Of a DNA stretch of 38,090 nt, positions 23,111-31,474 are shown one piece after another; position 1 is the stretch's first letter, and every line of letters starts with the position of its first letter. The notes under the pieces were generated by a model. That model was not told where the DNA came from. It did no database searches and worked only from the letters and a program-made list of their open reading frames with translations. A program made the translations under genes and the position numbers. This stretch comes from an uncultured Desulfocapsa sp. (GTDB taxonomy: Bacteria; Desulfobacterota; Desulfobulbia; Desulfobulbales; Desulfocapsaceae): contig CAMZLK010000124.1 of NCBI GenBank assembly GCA_947311475.1, forward strand, positions 1-38,090. Direction: 5' to 3'.

Positions 23111-23884
23111 CTAGAGAACCCGCATAACAAGACTGCCAACACCTTGTTCTACGAGAGAGAGCTTTTTGGCCAGTCCATAGGATAGATCCACATCTCGTCC
23201 TGCAATATAGGGACCACGGTCTGTGACCACTGCCAGAACACTTTCTCCGGTTTTCGTATTCTTTAATTCCACCCTTGTGCCCAAGGGCATCTCTTTATGG
23301 GCAATGGTTGCGGCGTTCATATCGTAGATATCGCCATTAGCCATGGGTTTCCCATGGAAATCACTTCCATACCAGCTTGCAACGACAGCCTCTTCGCCTG
23401 TGCTTTCAGGGAGATGAATTTTTATTTTTTGCCCGATTTGTAATGATCTGGGATCGCTGATACCATTGTCTGTCATGATGTCTTCAATGTGAACATGGTA
23501 TTCTTTGACAGCCAAGCCCCAAAGGGTTTCCCCGGATTTAAGAGTATGCTCTATTACATTCCCTTGCTGATTCTTTTGGTTTGTGGAGTTTTGCTCCTCC
23601 ACTTGTTGTTCATTTGAGAACAAAATCTTACTGTTAGTTTGTGGAATGGAAATGGGGCGAGCAGTGGCTGTTTCAGGGCGTTGCTGTTCTTCCGCCTTCT
23701 CTAGCAATTGTTCAAAGGATTTATCCACTTGGAGCGTGGCCCCTTCCTTTAAAAACCAATTCCCGTTTTTGTTGGACCGACCGATTGCATTGGGATTATT
23801 TTTACGTAGAGCTTCCCAGTTTGTATTTAATTGCCGGGTAACTCCTGCGATGGTATCGCCTTTCTGTACATGATATTCTGTCAT
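23111..23884 (-). CDS. LysM-LysM-RlpA (double-psi beta-barrel) protein lacking a signal peptide
   Basis: 257 residues from the ATG at 23884, supported by AGGAGG seven bases upstream; a longer ORF start 22 codons earlier has no such box. LysM 1 is YHVQKGDTIAGVTRQLNTNW (about 4-52), LysM 2 is HTLKSGETLWGLAVKEYHV (about 112-160). The C-terminal RlpA domain (about 167-257) begins VASWYGSDFHGKPMANG and contains TIAHKEMPLGTRV and VVTDRGPYIAGRDVDLS, with the His and Asp that act in P. aeruginosa RlpA. RlpA proteins are usually lipoproteins that cut denuded glycan. No signal or lipobox is present with either start, so export by a non-Sec route, a cytoplasmic role or a mis-called start must be considered. 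Confidence 0.8.
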   Translation of the reverse strand: MTEYHVQKGDTIAGVTRQLNTNWEALRKNNPNAIGRSNKNGNWFLKEGATLQVDKSFEQLLEKAEEQQRPETATARPISIPQTNSKILFSNEQQVEEQNSTNQKNQQGNVIEHTLKSGETLWGLAVKEYHVHIEDIMTDNGISDPRSLQIGQKIKIHLPESTGEEAVVASWYGSDFHGKPMANGDIYDMNAATIAHKEMPLGTRVELKNTKTGESVLAVVTDRGPYIAGRDVDLSYGLAKKLSLVEQGVGSLVMRVL

Positions 23885-24192
23885 TATTGACCTCCTGAGC
23901 TTATTTATAGCAAATTTTAGGCCACCCTGTGTATCGTGCTGTAGTGACAATGATTATTGTTTCGCCTTTCATTCCAACTTTCCCTTATTGATCTTCATCG
24001 TCATAATTCTGACTTTTATTGAGAACTATTTTTCTTTCAATTTAAAGGCTAATACATATACAATGAATAAATGAGGGTACGTCGATGGAAGAGTGTCGTC
24101 GCAGAGTTGAAATGAATCATAATACCAGGGGGATATGGTGGTGGCGAATGTAAAACAACTACTGGGTAATCTTCTTCATATTGAGGATCTCG
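23885..24192. other. Divergent intergenic region between rlpA-like gene and chemoreceptor
   Basis: About 308 bases. It should hold promoters for both genes. CATATACAAT near 24053 is a possible -10 for the plus-strand gene. The CAGGGGGATATGG stretch at 24126-24138 looks like a ribosome binding site for a spurious ORF in another frame. No conserved RNA or repeat was seen. Confidence 0.3.
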
Positions 24193-26174
24193 ATGTGGAC
24201 CAAAAAACTCAGAGTCCTGATCATACTTTTTCTTTCCATCCTTACCATTATGGTTCTCTATACCTCTTATACTGTATATCAGCAGAAGGGGTACGGCCTT
24301 GTTATCAATATTGCCGGTCGACAACGGATGCTTAGCCAGAAATTTACTAAAGAGTTTTATCTTTCCCAGTTACAGCAGGGAGCCAAAAAAGCATTCAACC
24401 CGTCAATGATGGCAAAGAGTGCAAAGTTGTTTGATGTGTCTCTTGCTGCCTTGCAAAACGGTGGAACAACATATAAGGATCTGGGAATGACCAAAGCAGT
24501 GAAATTGTCAGCAGCAGGGACGGATGCAGTAAAGAAACAGCTGGACAAGGTGGAAACTTTGTGGCAGCAACTGCTGATAAAAGTGGATGCCGTGAAAGGA
24601 AAAAGTTGCCCCCCCCCCCTGAACTTCTGCGGGAAATCAACAAACTCAGTGTGTCCACATTAAAAGCCATGAATAAGGCTATTGGTATGCTTGCTGATAA
24701 CTCTGCCGCAAAGGTGAGTACTATGCAGGTTGTTGAAATTCTGCTGTGGATTTTTGCTGTCTTTCTTTCTTTACTGGTTGGCTCAGTGATTATCTCTTCC
24801 ATCACGCATCCCCTTGAAGAAGTTGTTGCGACAACGAAAAAGATCAGATCCGGTGATCTCAGAGGCACTCTTGTACTGGAGACCTTAAACAATGATGAAC
24901 TTGGCGCCCTGCAGTAAAATGTTGATAATATGCGCGGCGTGTTAAGCAGAGTAATTAACACTGTTCAACAAAATAGCAGACAGATGTCGGTATCGTCGGG
25001 ACAAGTGGCCATTATATCCAAAGAAATATCAGAGTCAAGCAGCAGGGAGCAGGAAAGCTCCGATCAGGTACTGCAGGCCATAGAGTCTTTGCAGCAAATC
25101 GCTCAGACAGTGGATACCCATATTGAGGAGGCACAGCTCAATGTGGATAAAACTGTACAGCAGGCCCGGGAAGGAGTCGATGTTGTTACTCAGAATATAG
25201 AGGAGCTCGCCGAAACAGTAAGTAGTGTAAATACAACGGCGGAGCAGATGGCAACCCTGAAACAGGCAACCATGCGGATTCACAAAATCATTGAGTCCAT
25301 TGAGAACATTGCTTCACAAACTGATCTGCTGGCACTTAACGCCACCATTGAAGCGGCGCGGGCAGGTGAGGCCGGAAAGGGGTCTGCTGTGGTTGCCAGC
25401 GAAATCAAGGAGCTCTCCAGACAAACCGCTGATTCCACAACTGAGATCACAAACCTTATTGATAGTCTTACTGAGCAGGTGGATAATTCCGTGGATTCCA
25501 TGCAACAGGTGGTAGAAAAAGTACATAATGCACAACAGCAATCAAAACAAACGGTTCTGGCTTTCGAATCGATGAAAGATGGTGTGGGCAGTGCCACGGA
25601 AAGTACCGGGCACATTGCAGAATATAATCATCAACAGTCAGAGCAGTTGACTCAGTTGCATGAGCGGTTGTACGAACTCTTTGATGTACTGAAACGTTCC
25701 ACAAACAAGACTCAGGAGACAACACTGGTTGCCAATGATCTGCACCTTGTTTCTGAGCGACTCAACGTGACATTGAGTGGCTTTGTTACAGCCCCCGAAG
25801 CATCTATCGAACGTTCCGGATCCGAGAAGCGGGAAACACCACGAATCGAGAATCGCATCAGGGTAACTGTCAATCTGGAACAGGGTGGTTTACAGATAAA
25901 TGGTATGACTCAGGACATCAGCATGGGAGGAATAAATCTGAAGTGTTCTCAGAAATTGCAGAAAAACACTTCTCTGCCCATCATCATTCATCTACCATTG
26001 GATGAGCGGGGAGAGACTGTGGAAATGTTACATCTCACCGGGCGGATTGTTCGTGAAGAGAAAAAACAGGGCTTTTACCATTATGGTATTCAATTCTCCA
26101 CGTTGAACAGTGAACAAAAACAATCATTGCAGACTATCTTCGATTTTTTCTGTAAACAGCACAGCTATGCCTGA
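24193..26174 (+). pseudogene. PilJ-type methyl-accepting chemotaxis protein with C-terminal PilZ domain, broken
   Basis: Start at ATG 24193 after TGAGGA. It reads through a membrane helix (LRVLIILFLSILTIMVL) and a PilJ-type sensor (INIAGRQRMLSQKFTKEF). Near residue 140 the frame is lost in a run of 11 C (24609-24619); one added C or two fewer restore it. In the new frame a second membrane helix (EILLWIFAVFLSLLVGSVI) and HAMP region follow, interrupted by an in-frame TAA at 24915 between GALQ and NVDNM. From 24918 onward the frame is open: signalling tip [20 protein letters not shown] and [16 protein letters not shown], then a PilZ domain with RETPR and DISMGG. It would join chemosensing or pilus control to c-di-GMP. 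Two lesions suggest a decaying gene; the downstream 414 codons could still be made from ATG 24930. Confidence 0.8.
24609..24619 (+). repeat. Homopolymeric C11 tract at a frameshift
   Basis: Eleven consecutive C within the coding part of the chemoreceptor gene, exactly where the reading frame changes. Such tracts slip readily and are used as phase switches in several bacteria; sequencing error is the other explanation. Confidence 0.8.
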
Positions 26175-26261
26175 GGCAGATACACTGCAAGGAAGTGTCT
26201 CGAAGGTCTCTTTTCATCCGTCATCTGTTTTTTATTGCAGGAATCATGGCGTAAGGCACTG
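26172..26261 (+). repeat. Copy F of ~110-bp intergenic repeat family (short)
   Basis: It starts at the stop codon of the chemoreceptor (GAGGCAGATACACTGCAAGG) and ends TTATTGCAGGAATCATGGCG then TAAGGCACT. It is about 20 bases shorter than other copies, missing part of the middle. The end hairpin GCAG-ATACA-CTGC is kept. Confidence 0.65.
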
Positions 26262-26303
26262 TCTCTATTCTGGTACCTCCACCACGTCCTGGCGGATATG
26301 ATT

Positions 26304-26539
26304 TTATTCATCTTCTTCAGTTCCAATATATTCCCACATCTCATTTTGATGTAGCCAAATTGGGTCGGCATTTTGCTCAATAAATTCACCAACACTTATT
26401 CCGTCAATGGTGGGCGGTCTTTTTACTCTGACCTGCTTTCCATTCATGAAAACCCACATATATTTTTTTGCCTTTCTGCTTTTGCCTCTTTTCTAGCACG
26501 TTTTTGTGCGGCAGTGAGTTTCTTTTTTACCTTTGCCAT
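26304..26539 (-). pseudogene. Frameshifted small gene downstream of the PIN/antitoxin pair
   Basis: From ATG 26539 the minus strand encodes MAKVKKKLTAAQKRARKEAK and soon reaches a stop. Shifting frame in the A7 run (around 26461-26467) continues as KYMWVFMNGKQVRVKRPP, then TIDGISVGEFIEQNADPIWL, then HQNEMWEYIGTEEDE and a stop at 26304. The joined product would be about 78 residues with a basic N-terminus and acidic C-terminus. It starts two bases after the antitoxin stop, so it belongs to the same operon. I do not recognise the function. The second part could start at its own ATG (MWVFMNG). Decay or a sequencing indel are both possible. Confidence 0.6.
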
Positions 26540-26541
26540 TG

Positions 26542-26787
26542 TTACTTAATTGCCACATCATTTTTGTCTAGCGGATTGTTTCGACCAATTTTTAATAAAG
26601 CATGGTCAAACGTATCTCTATTACCTTTTAATACGCGACTTTCGAGATATTCCTGAGTTCTTAATGCTGACATCTTCTCAGCAAGAGCTGTGGATATAAA
26701 TTGGTTGATAGAAATACCTTCTTCTTTTGATATTTCTTTTACTTCTTTGTGAAGAAAATTAGGTAATCTTAAGCTTACAGTACTCAT
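26542..26787 (-). CDS. Ribbon-helix-helix/HicB-like antitoxin
   Basis: 81 residues from ATG 26787 (GAGAAGG nine bases upstream). It starts MSTVSLRLPNFLHKEVKEIS, then EEGISINQFISTALAEKM: a strand followed by two helices, the layout of ribbon-helix-helix DNA-binding antitoxins. The tail (YLESRVLKGNRDTFDHALLK) should bind the toxin. The ATG overlaps the stop codon of the PIN toxin gene (ATGA), so here the toxin is translated first, the reverse of most PIN modules. A small broken gene follows two bases later. Confidence 0.8.
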   Translation of the reverse strand: MSTVSLRLPNFLHKEVKEISKEEGISINQFISTALAEKMSALRTQEYLESRVLKGNRDTFDHALLKIGRNNPLDKNDVAIK

Positions 26788-27209
26788 AATAGCCTTCTCT
26801 CTTTTAGAAACTCCCAAGGAGTTACGGCGTTTATGCCAAATTCGGAGATGTTTTTAAAATCTTTTTTGTTGAATGTAATTATATGCTGGCTTCTTGCCTT
26901 AACAGCTAGTTCCAGCACCAAATCATCTTTTGGGTATTTAAGGAATGGTCGCCATAGATAATTAATTTTGTGTCTATTGGAAGAAAAACAAACATAGTCA
27001 AGAATGTCATTTAAGTCTGATACTGTGAGATTGGTTTGATTTAGGAACCTATGGGCTACAGATTCATATTCCATTATTAATGGCACAGAAATGTTTGTTT
27101 CGAATTCGTTTTTACCAGCAAGACTAAGCAGGTAAAAAGAAGCTCCTGTATCATTTCTAAGTGCTGAAATAAAAATATTAGTATCGATGACAATTTGAAT
27201 CTTTTTCAT
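26784..27209 (-). CDS. PIN-domain toxin (COG1569-type)
   Basis: 141 residues. The N-terminus IQIVIDTNIFISALRNDTGA carries the first PIN acidic residue (D9 in IDTN). VPLIMEYESVA supplies the second glutamate region, and YPKDDLVLELAVKARSQHIITFNKKDF the conserved DDLVLELA and TxNxKDF of the family. The ending FGINAVTPWEFLKE is typical of the group annotated as putative toxin component, PIN family. It would be an RNase held by the antitoxin coded just downstream (4-base overlap). No clear ribosome binding site is seen upstream of the ATG. It is the first gene of a minus-strand operon of three. Confidence 0.85.
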   Translation of the reverse strand: MKKIQIVIDTNIFISALRNDTGASFYLLSLAGKNEFETNISVPLIMEYESVAHRFLNQTNLTVSDLNDILDYVCFSSNRHKINYLWRPFLKYPKDDLVLELAVKARSQHIITFNKKDFKNISEFGINAVTPWEFLKERRLL

Positions 27210-27265
27210 TTTGATACTGTATATAACGTCCTATGTGATGTCAAATGCTGTTTTTTATAAATAGC

Positions 27266-27297
27266 AAAATAGGGGACAGAGCACCACTTTTTAAGTG
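27266..27297 (+). repeat. Partial GGGGACAGA-type repeat
   Basis: AAAATAGGGGACAGAGCACCACTTTTT has the left arm of the REP-like palindromes but no right arm; instead a small hairpin CACTT-TTT-AAGTG ends it. The rest of 27298-27571 holds only a low-quality ORF (27312-27563, 83 codons, no ribosome binding site) that I do not support. Confidence 0.5.
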
Positions 27298-27571
27298 CCA
27301 ATAATTCGTTTATGTCAGAAAAGTCTCAAGGAGAAAGCCCAATCTCAGCCTCTGGCAGGGATGGTAAGTCGGGAAAACTGTGTGAAAAGAAGAGCTCAAT
27401 TGATATGATTTGCTCTGTCCAAAAAAAACCTTCCCATGATAGGATAAATAAAGTAATATGTGTAGTTTTCTTTGTTTTTGGCTTTATGGGTGTTTTTCAC
27501 AGAATACTTCACTTTCTGTTTTTGTTTAATCAGGAAGTCATAAAGCTATTTTGTTGTGTTTGACTTGTAGG

Positions 27572-27608
27572 TAAGGAGTTGCAGAGTGCTGTGGCTCCTT
27601 ATTTTTTT
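27572..27608 (+). terminator. Hairpin with T-run upstream of EF-G (terminator or attenuator)
   Basis: TAAGGAG (27572-27578) pairs with CTCCTTA (27595-27601), with a CA/TG pairing possible inside, followed by seven T. It lies 75 bases upstream of the EF-G start with no convincing plus-strand gene before it, so it may be an attenuator in the EF-G leader. Confidence 0.5.
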
Positions 27609-27624
27609 ATTTCATATTAAGTTC

Positions 27625-27655
27625 GTCCATGGCGGACTGAGCCGGGTTCCCCGGC
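27625..27655 (+). promoter_or_regulatory. Two GC-rich hairpins in the EF-G leader
   Basis: GTCC (27625-27628) pairs with GGAC (27634-27637), and GCCGGG (27641-27646) with CCCGGC (27650-27655). They sit between the T-run hairpin and the EF-G ribosome binding site (AGAGGG, about 27671-27676). This is a leader fold of possible regulatory value. Confidence 0.4.
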
Positions 27656-27683
27656 AGGAAGAATCTGGTAGAGGGTAGCAGAC

Positions 27684-29768
27684 ATGAGTGTAGATTTAAG
27701 CAATGTGCGAAATATCGGGATTAGTGCCCATATTGACTCAGGGAAAACAACCTTGACCGAGCGCATCCTGTTTTATACTGACAGGATCCATGCCATCCAT
27801 GATGTTCGTGGAAAAGACGGCGTCGGTGCAAAAATGGATTCCATGGAACTTGAAAGGGAACGTGGTATCACAATTCAGTCGGCTGCAACCTACTGTAACT
27901 GGAAGGGGAACGATATTAATATCATCGATACTCCCGGCCATGTTGATTTTACCGTGGAAGTTGAGCGTGCCCTTCGTGTTCTTGACGGTGCTGTTCTTAT
28001 CCTTTGCTCTGTTGGTGGCGTTCAGTCGCAGTCCATCACAGTAAACAGGCAGATGGATCGCTATAATGTTCCCCGTATTTCGTTTATTAACAAGTGCGAT
28101 CGTACCGGTGCCAACCCCGAGCGGGTCACAGGACAACTACAGGATAAACTGGGATTGAATGCACACATGCTTCAGCTTCCCATTGGTCTTGAAAATGATC
28201 TCGAAGGTATTGTTGATCTTGTTACCATGAAGGCCATATATTTTGATGGTGATAATGGCGAGATTATCCGTGAAGAAGAGATTCCTGCTGAGCTTAAAGA
28301 TGCAGCCGATGAAAAACGTGAAGAGCTGCTTGATGCCGTCTCCATGTTTTCCGATGAACTGATGGAAGCAATGCTTGAAGAGACTGAGATTAGTACAGAC
28401 ATGGTAAGAGAGGCTGTCCGGGCAGGTACTCTTGCACTGGAATTCTCTCCGGTTTTTATTGGTTCTGCCTATAAAAATAAAGCTGTTCAGCCCCTCTTGG
28501 ATGCCGTTGAGTATTATCTTCCCTGTCCCACTGATGTCGAAAACCTTGGTCTTGATCTTGATAAAGATGAAGAGGAATTTCCCGTAAGTAATAATGATGA
28601 TGATCCTCTCATTATGCTTGCTTTTAAACTGGAAGATGGCCGCTACGGCCAGCTCACCTACGTTCGGACATACCAGGGCAGATTGAATAAAGGTGATACC
28701 GTTTTTAATACCCGTACCGGAAAGAAGGTGAAGGTCGGGCGCCTGGTTCGTATGCATTCCGACGAAATGGAAGAGATCGATTCCTGCGGATCCGGTGATA
28801 TCGTGGCTCTGTTTGGTGTGGACTGTGCTTCCGGTGATACCTTCACCGATGGTAAGCTCACCTGTTCCATGAGCTCCATGCATATTCCTGAACCTGTTAT
28901 TTCACTTGCGATCATTCCAAGCGATAACAAAGCTCAGATTAATATGTCCAAAGCTCTCAATCGTTTCACCAAAGAGGATCCCACATTCAAGACCTTTGTT
29001 GATCATGAGACCAATGAAACAATTATCTCAGGAATGGGTGAGTTGCACTTGGAAGTGTATGTTGAGCGTATGAAGCGTGAATATGGTGCCGAAGTGGAAG
29101 TTGGTGCTCCTCAGGTTGCATATCGTGAGACAATTTCCCAGCGTGCAGAGTTTAATTACACCCATAAAAAGCAGACCGGTGGTTCCGGTCAGTTTGGTCG
29201 GGTTGCCGGCTATATGGAACCCCTTGAAGAAGGTGAGTATGAATTTGAAGATAAGATCGTGGGTGGTTCCATTCCCCGTGAGTTTATCTCATCTTGCGAC
29301 AAAGGTTTTCAGAAGAGTCTGGCAAAGGGAACCCTTTGCGGGTCGCCTGTTACCGGTGTCCGCTGCGTTATTAATGATGGTTCATTTCATGCAGTGGATT
29401 CCTCTGATGTTGCCTTCCAGCTTGCAGCTGTTGGTGCATTCAAGGAAGGCTATATAAAAGCCAAGCCTGCCATTATGGAACCGATTATGAAAGTGGCCGT
29501 CGAAGGGCCTTCAGAGTTTCAGGGCGCGGTTATGGGCAGTATCAACCAGCGTCGTGGTATGATTATCGGTACAACTGAGGAAGGAACCTACACAGTGGTT
29601 GAAGCAGAGGTTCCCCTGTCTGAGATGTTTGGCTACTCCACATCACTCCGCTCTCTCACCCAGGGTAAAGCTGAGTTTACCATGGAATTTGCAAGCTTTA
29701 AGCCTGTTCCCAAGAGCGTTAGCGAAGAGCTGATCAAAAAATTTCAGGACGAGAAAAAGGAAAAATAG
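27684..29768 (+). CDS. fusA: Elongation factor G, mitochondrial/spd-like type
   Basis: 694 residues, full length. GTPase motifs: G1 AHIDSGKT (15-22), switch I region [14 protein letters not shown] (57-70), G3 DTPGH (82-86), G4 NKCD (136-139). Domains II-V follow with [31 protein letters not shown] and [19 protein letters not shown]. The [19 protein letters not shown] stretch and [13 protein letters not shown] are closer to mitochondrial EF-G1 and the spd EF-G group of spirochaetes, planctomycetes and delta-proteobacteria than to canonical bacterial EF-G (which reads HExxATMDWMxQExERG). It drives translocation or ribosome recycling; bacteria with spd types usually have a division of labour with a second EF-G. 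It stands apart from str-operon genes here. Confidence 0.92.
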   Translation: MSVDLSNVRNIGISAHIDSGKTTLTERILFYTDRIHAIHDVRGKDGVGAKMDSMELERERGITIQSAATYCNWKGNDINIIDTPGHVDFTVEVERALRVLDGAVLILCSVGGVQSQSITVNRQMDRYNVPRISFINKCDRTGANPERVTGQLQDKLGLNAHMLQLPIGLENDLEGIVDLVTMKAIYFDGDNGEIIREEEIPAELKDAADEKREELLDAVSMFSDELMEAMLEETEISTDMVREAVRAGTLALEFSPVFIGSAYKNKAVQPLLDAVEYYLPCPTDVENLGLDLDKDEEEFPVSNNDDDPLIMLAFKLEDGRYGQLTYVRTYQGRLNKGDTVFNTRTGKKVKVGRLVRMHSDEMEEIDSCGSGDIVALFGVDCASGDTFTDGKLTCSMSSMHIPEPVISLAIIPSDNKAQINMSKALNRFTKEDPTFKTFVDHETNETIISGMGELHLEVYVERMKREYGAEVEVGAPQVAYRETISQRAEFNYTHKKQTGGSGQFGRVAGYMEPLEEGEYEFEDKIVGGSIPREFISSCDKGFQKSLAKGTLCGSPVTGVRCVINDGSFHAVDSSDVAFQLAAVGAFKEGYIKAKPAIMEPIMKVAVEGPSEFQGAVMGSINQRRGMIIGTTEEGTYTVVEAEVPLSEMFGYSTSLRSLTQGKAEFTMEFASFKPVPKSVSEELIKKFQDEKKEK

Positions 29769-29814
29769 AGTTTTCTTTTTTGAATCTTGATACAATGAAA
29801 ATGATTTTTGTTTC

Positions 29815-29830
29815 AGGCAGTGTTCTGCCT
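29815..29830 (+). other. Hairpin between EF-G and the ATPase gene
   Basis: AGGCAG-TGTT-CTGCCT is a perfect 6-bp stem with a tetraloop, 46 bases after the EF-G stop. No T-run follows, so it is more likely an mRNA processing or stability element than a terminator. A second short pairing (GCCT/AGGC) lies just after it. Confidence 0.4.
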
Positions 29831-29884
29831 GTCCAGGTGAGCCTTTAGGCTTTCCGCAAACAACATATAAAAGAGGTGTTTACC

Positions 29885-30598
29885 ATGGGAAAAGAAGACC
29901 TGGTATCAAACAATCCATTACGGGCTCTTGGTTTTGAAAAAGACGAGGCTGCTGATACTCGTCGTATTGGTCTGGTTATGGCTCGTGCCGGTTTAGGAAA
30001 AACAGCAATTCTTGTTCAGATTGCTATGGATTCCATGCTCCGCGATAACAAGATTTTGCACGTGGCCATCGGTGAAGGTGTCGATAAAACCAGAACCTGG
30101 TATGATGATATTCTTACTCTGACTAATGATGAGGAGAAGCTTGATAACTTTCAGCAGGTGGTCGATGAAATCATGCAGAATCGTATGATCATGACCTTTA
30201 AAGAAAACAGCTTCAGTCTTGCAACACTTGAAGAACGCATGGAAGATCTTTCTTCTCAGGGAATCTTTAAGGCTGATTGTCTTGTTATTGACGGATTTGA
30301 TTTTAGCGACTCCGATCGCACTAAAGCTCTTGCAGAGTTGAAAACATTTATGGAGAGTAACAATCTCAAAATGATCTGGTTCTCTGCAACCTGCCACCGT
30401 GACGATGAGAGGGTAAGTGCCAATGGTGTTCCTGCGCCTTGCCATGATTTTGATGACGTGTTTGATACTGTACTGCTTATCTCCCCTGAAGGAGGAAACA
30501 TCAATCTGAAGACGCTGAAGTGTTCCAAAGCTTGTGCTGTGGATGCTGGAAAATCTTTGATTCTTGATCCCGCAACCATGTTGATAAAAAAAGCCTGA
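29885..30598 (+). CDS. Conserved P-loop ATPase of unknown function (RecA/DnaB-like core)
   Basis: 237 residues from ATG 29885, with AAGAGGTG eight bases upstream. Walker A is ARAGLGKT (33-40), followed by AILVQIAMDSMLRDNKILHV. A Walker B-like strand is ADCLVIDGFDF (about 137-147); MIWFSATCH (about 165) resembles the sensor strand of RecA-fold ATPases. The C-terminal part (FDDVFDTVLLISPEGGNINL) is conserved-looking beta structure. No DNA-binding, helicase or membrane motif is seen, so it is a bare core. It lies downstream of EF-G and ends at a strong terminator, suggesting one transcript. I cannot name the function. Confidence 0.6.
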   Translation: MGKEDLVSNNPLRALGFEKDEAADTRRIGLVMARAGLGKTAILVQIAMDSMLRDNKILHVAIGEGVDKTRTWYDDILTLTNDEEKLDNFQQVVDEIMQNRMIMTFKENSFSLATLEERMEDLSSQGIFKADCLVIDGFDFSDSDRTKALAELKTFMESNNLKMIWFSATCHRDDERVSANGVPAPCHDFDDVFDTVLLISPEGGNINLKTLKCSKACAVDAGKSLILDPATMLIKKA

Positions 30599-30634
30599 GT
30601 TGTACGAAGCAGTATAGCTTTCTTCATGAAGTGT

Positions 30635-30673
30635 AAAGCGGGTATTTCCTATTTGGAAATACCCGCTTTTTTT
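30635..30673 (+). terminator. Rho-independent terminator after the EF-G/ATPase unit
   Basis: AAAGCGGGTATTTCC (30635-30649) and GGAAATACCCGCTTT (30655-30669) form a perfect 15-bp stem with a 5-base loop, followed by a run of T. It is the strongest terminator in the window. Confidence 0.93.
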
Positions 30674-30703
30674 GTTTAATCTCTCTATTTGGATTTTATC
30701 TTT

Positions 30704-31474
30704 ATGCAATTTCGCCCCTGTATAGATCTTCACAATGGTAAAGTAAAACAGATTGTTGGTTCAACCTTAAATGACGACAATCCGGAAAGGTTGAAAACAA
30801 ATTTTACAGCCGGGCAACCATCATCCTGGTTTGCAGGACTCTACAAACGAGATAATCTTACCGGCGGTCATATTATAAAACTTGGTCCTGGAAATGATGA
30901 AGCAGCGAGAGAAGCGCTGGGTGCATGGCCTGGTGGCATGCAGATCGGCGGTGGTGTCACAGCTGAAAACGGCAAAGAATGGCTCGATGCTGGAGCTTCC
31001 CACGTAATTGTGACATCATACGTGTTTTCCGGAGGACAAGTTGATTATAATCGATTGAAAATGCTGGTACAGGCGGTGGGTAAACAGAACCTTGTTCTTG
31101 ATCTCAGCTGTAGAAAGCGAGGGGAGGACTACTATATAGTTACTGACCGCTGGCAGAAATTTACTGAGGTGATTATCAGCCCTGCCATACTGGAAGAATT
31201 TGCAAAACTTTGTGATGAATTCCTTATTCATGCTGCAGATGTTGAAGGTCAGTGTAACGGAATTGAGCTGGAACTGGTTAAACGGCTCGCTGATTGGAGC
31301 CCGATCCCCACCACCTATGCAGGAGGAATCAAAAATATTGATGATATGCGGTTGATCCGTGAGCTTGGTGAAAACCGTCTACATGCAACTGTGGGCAGCG
31401 CATTGGATATTTTTGGTGGTTCTACCATGACATATGAAGAGGCGGTGCTATTTCATAAAACCCCCTGTTCATGA
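30704..31474 (+). CDS. hisA: ProFAR isomerase HisA, eukaryotic type
   Basis: 256 residues from ATG 30704 (a TTG 15 bases earlier starts the longest ORF but adds nothing family-like). MQFRPCIDLHNGKVKQIVGS is the N-terminus of the eukaryotic (yeast HIS6-like) HisA group rather than of the usual bacterial HisA (xIPAIDLxxGxxVRL). The two catalytic aspartates of the beta-alpha barrel appear in CIDLHNG and LVLDLSCRK. GGMQIGGGVTAENGKEWLDAG and YAGGIKNIDDMRLI are phosphate-binding loops. It isomerises ProFAR to PRFAR in histidine synthesis. No other his gene is near. It starts 31 bases after the terminator and overlaps the next ORF by four bases. Confidence 0.88.
   Translation: MQFRPCIDLHNGKVKQIVGSTLNDDNPERLKTNFTAGQPSSWFAGLYKRDNLTGGHIIKLGPGNDEAAREALGAWPGGMQIGGGVTAENGKEWLDAGASHVIVTSYVFSGGQVDYNRLKMLVQAVGKQNLVLDLSCRKRGEDYYIVTDRWQKFTEVIISPAILEEFAKLCDEFLIHAADVEGQCNGIELELVKRLADWSPIPTTYAGGIKNIDDMRLIRELGENRLHATVGSALDIFGGSTMTYEEAVLFHKTPCS

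Noticed and set aside
27312-27563. 83-codon ORF upstream of EF-G
   Set aside because: No ribosome binding site, low-complexity composition, no recognisable family; a hydrophobic stretch in AT-rich DNA is expected by chance. It ends just before the T-run hairpin, so it is kept in mind but not called.
28137-28883. 248-codon minus-strand ORF inside EF-G
   Set aside because: Antisense shadow of a strongly conserved gene, no ribosome binding site or family match.
29993-30733. 246-codon minus-strand ORF opposite the P-loop ATPase
   Set aside because: The plus-strand frame has a Walker A motif, a ribosome binding site and a terminator; the antisense frame has none.
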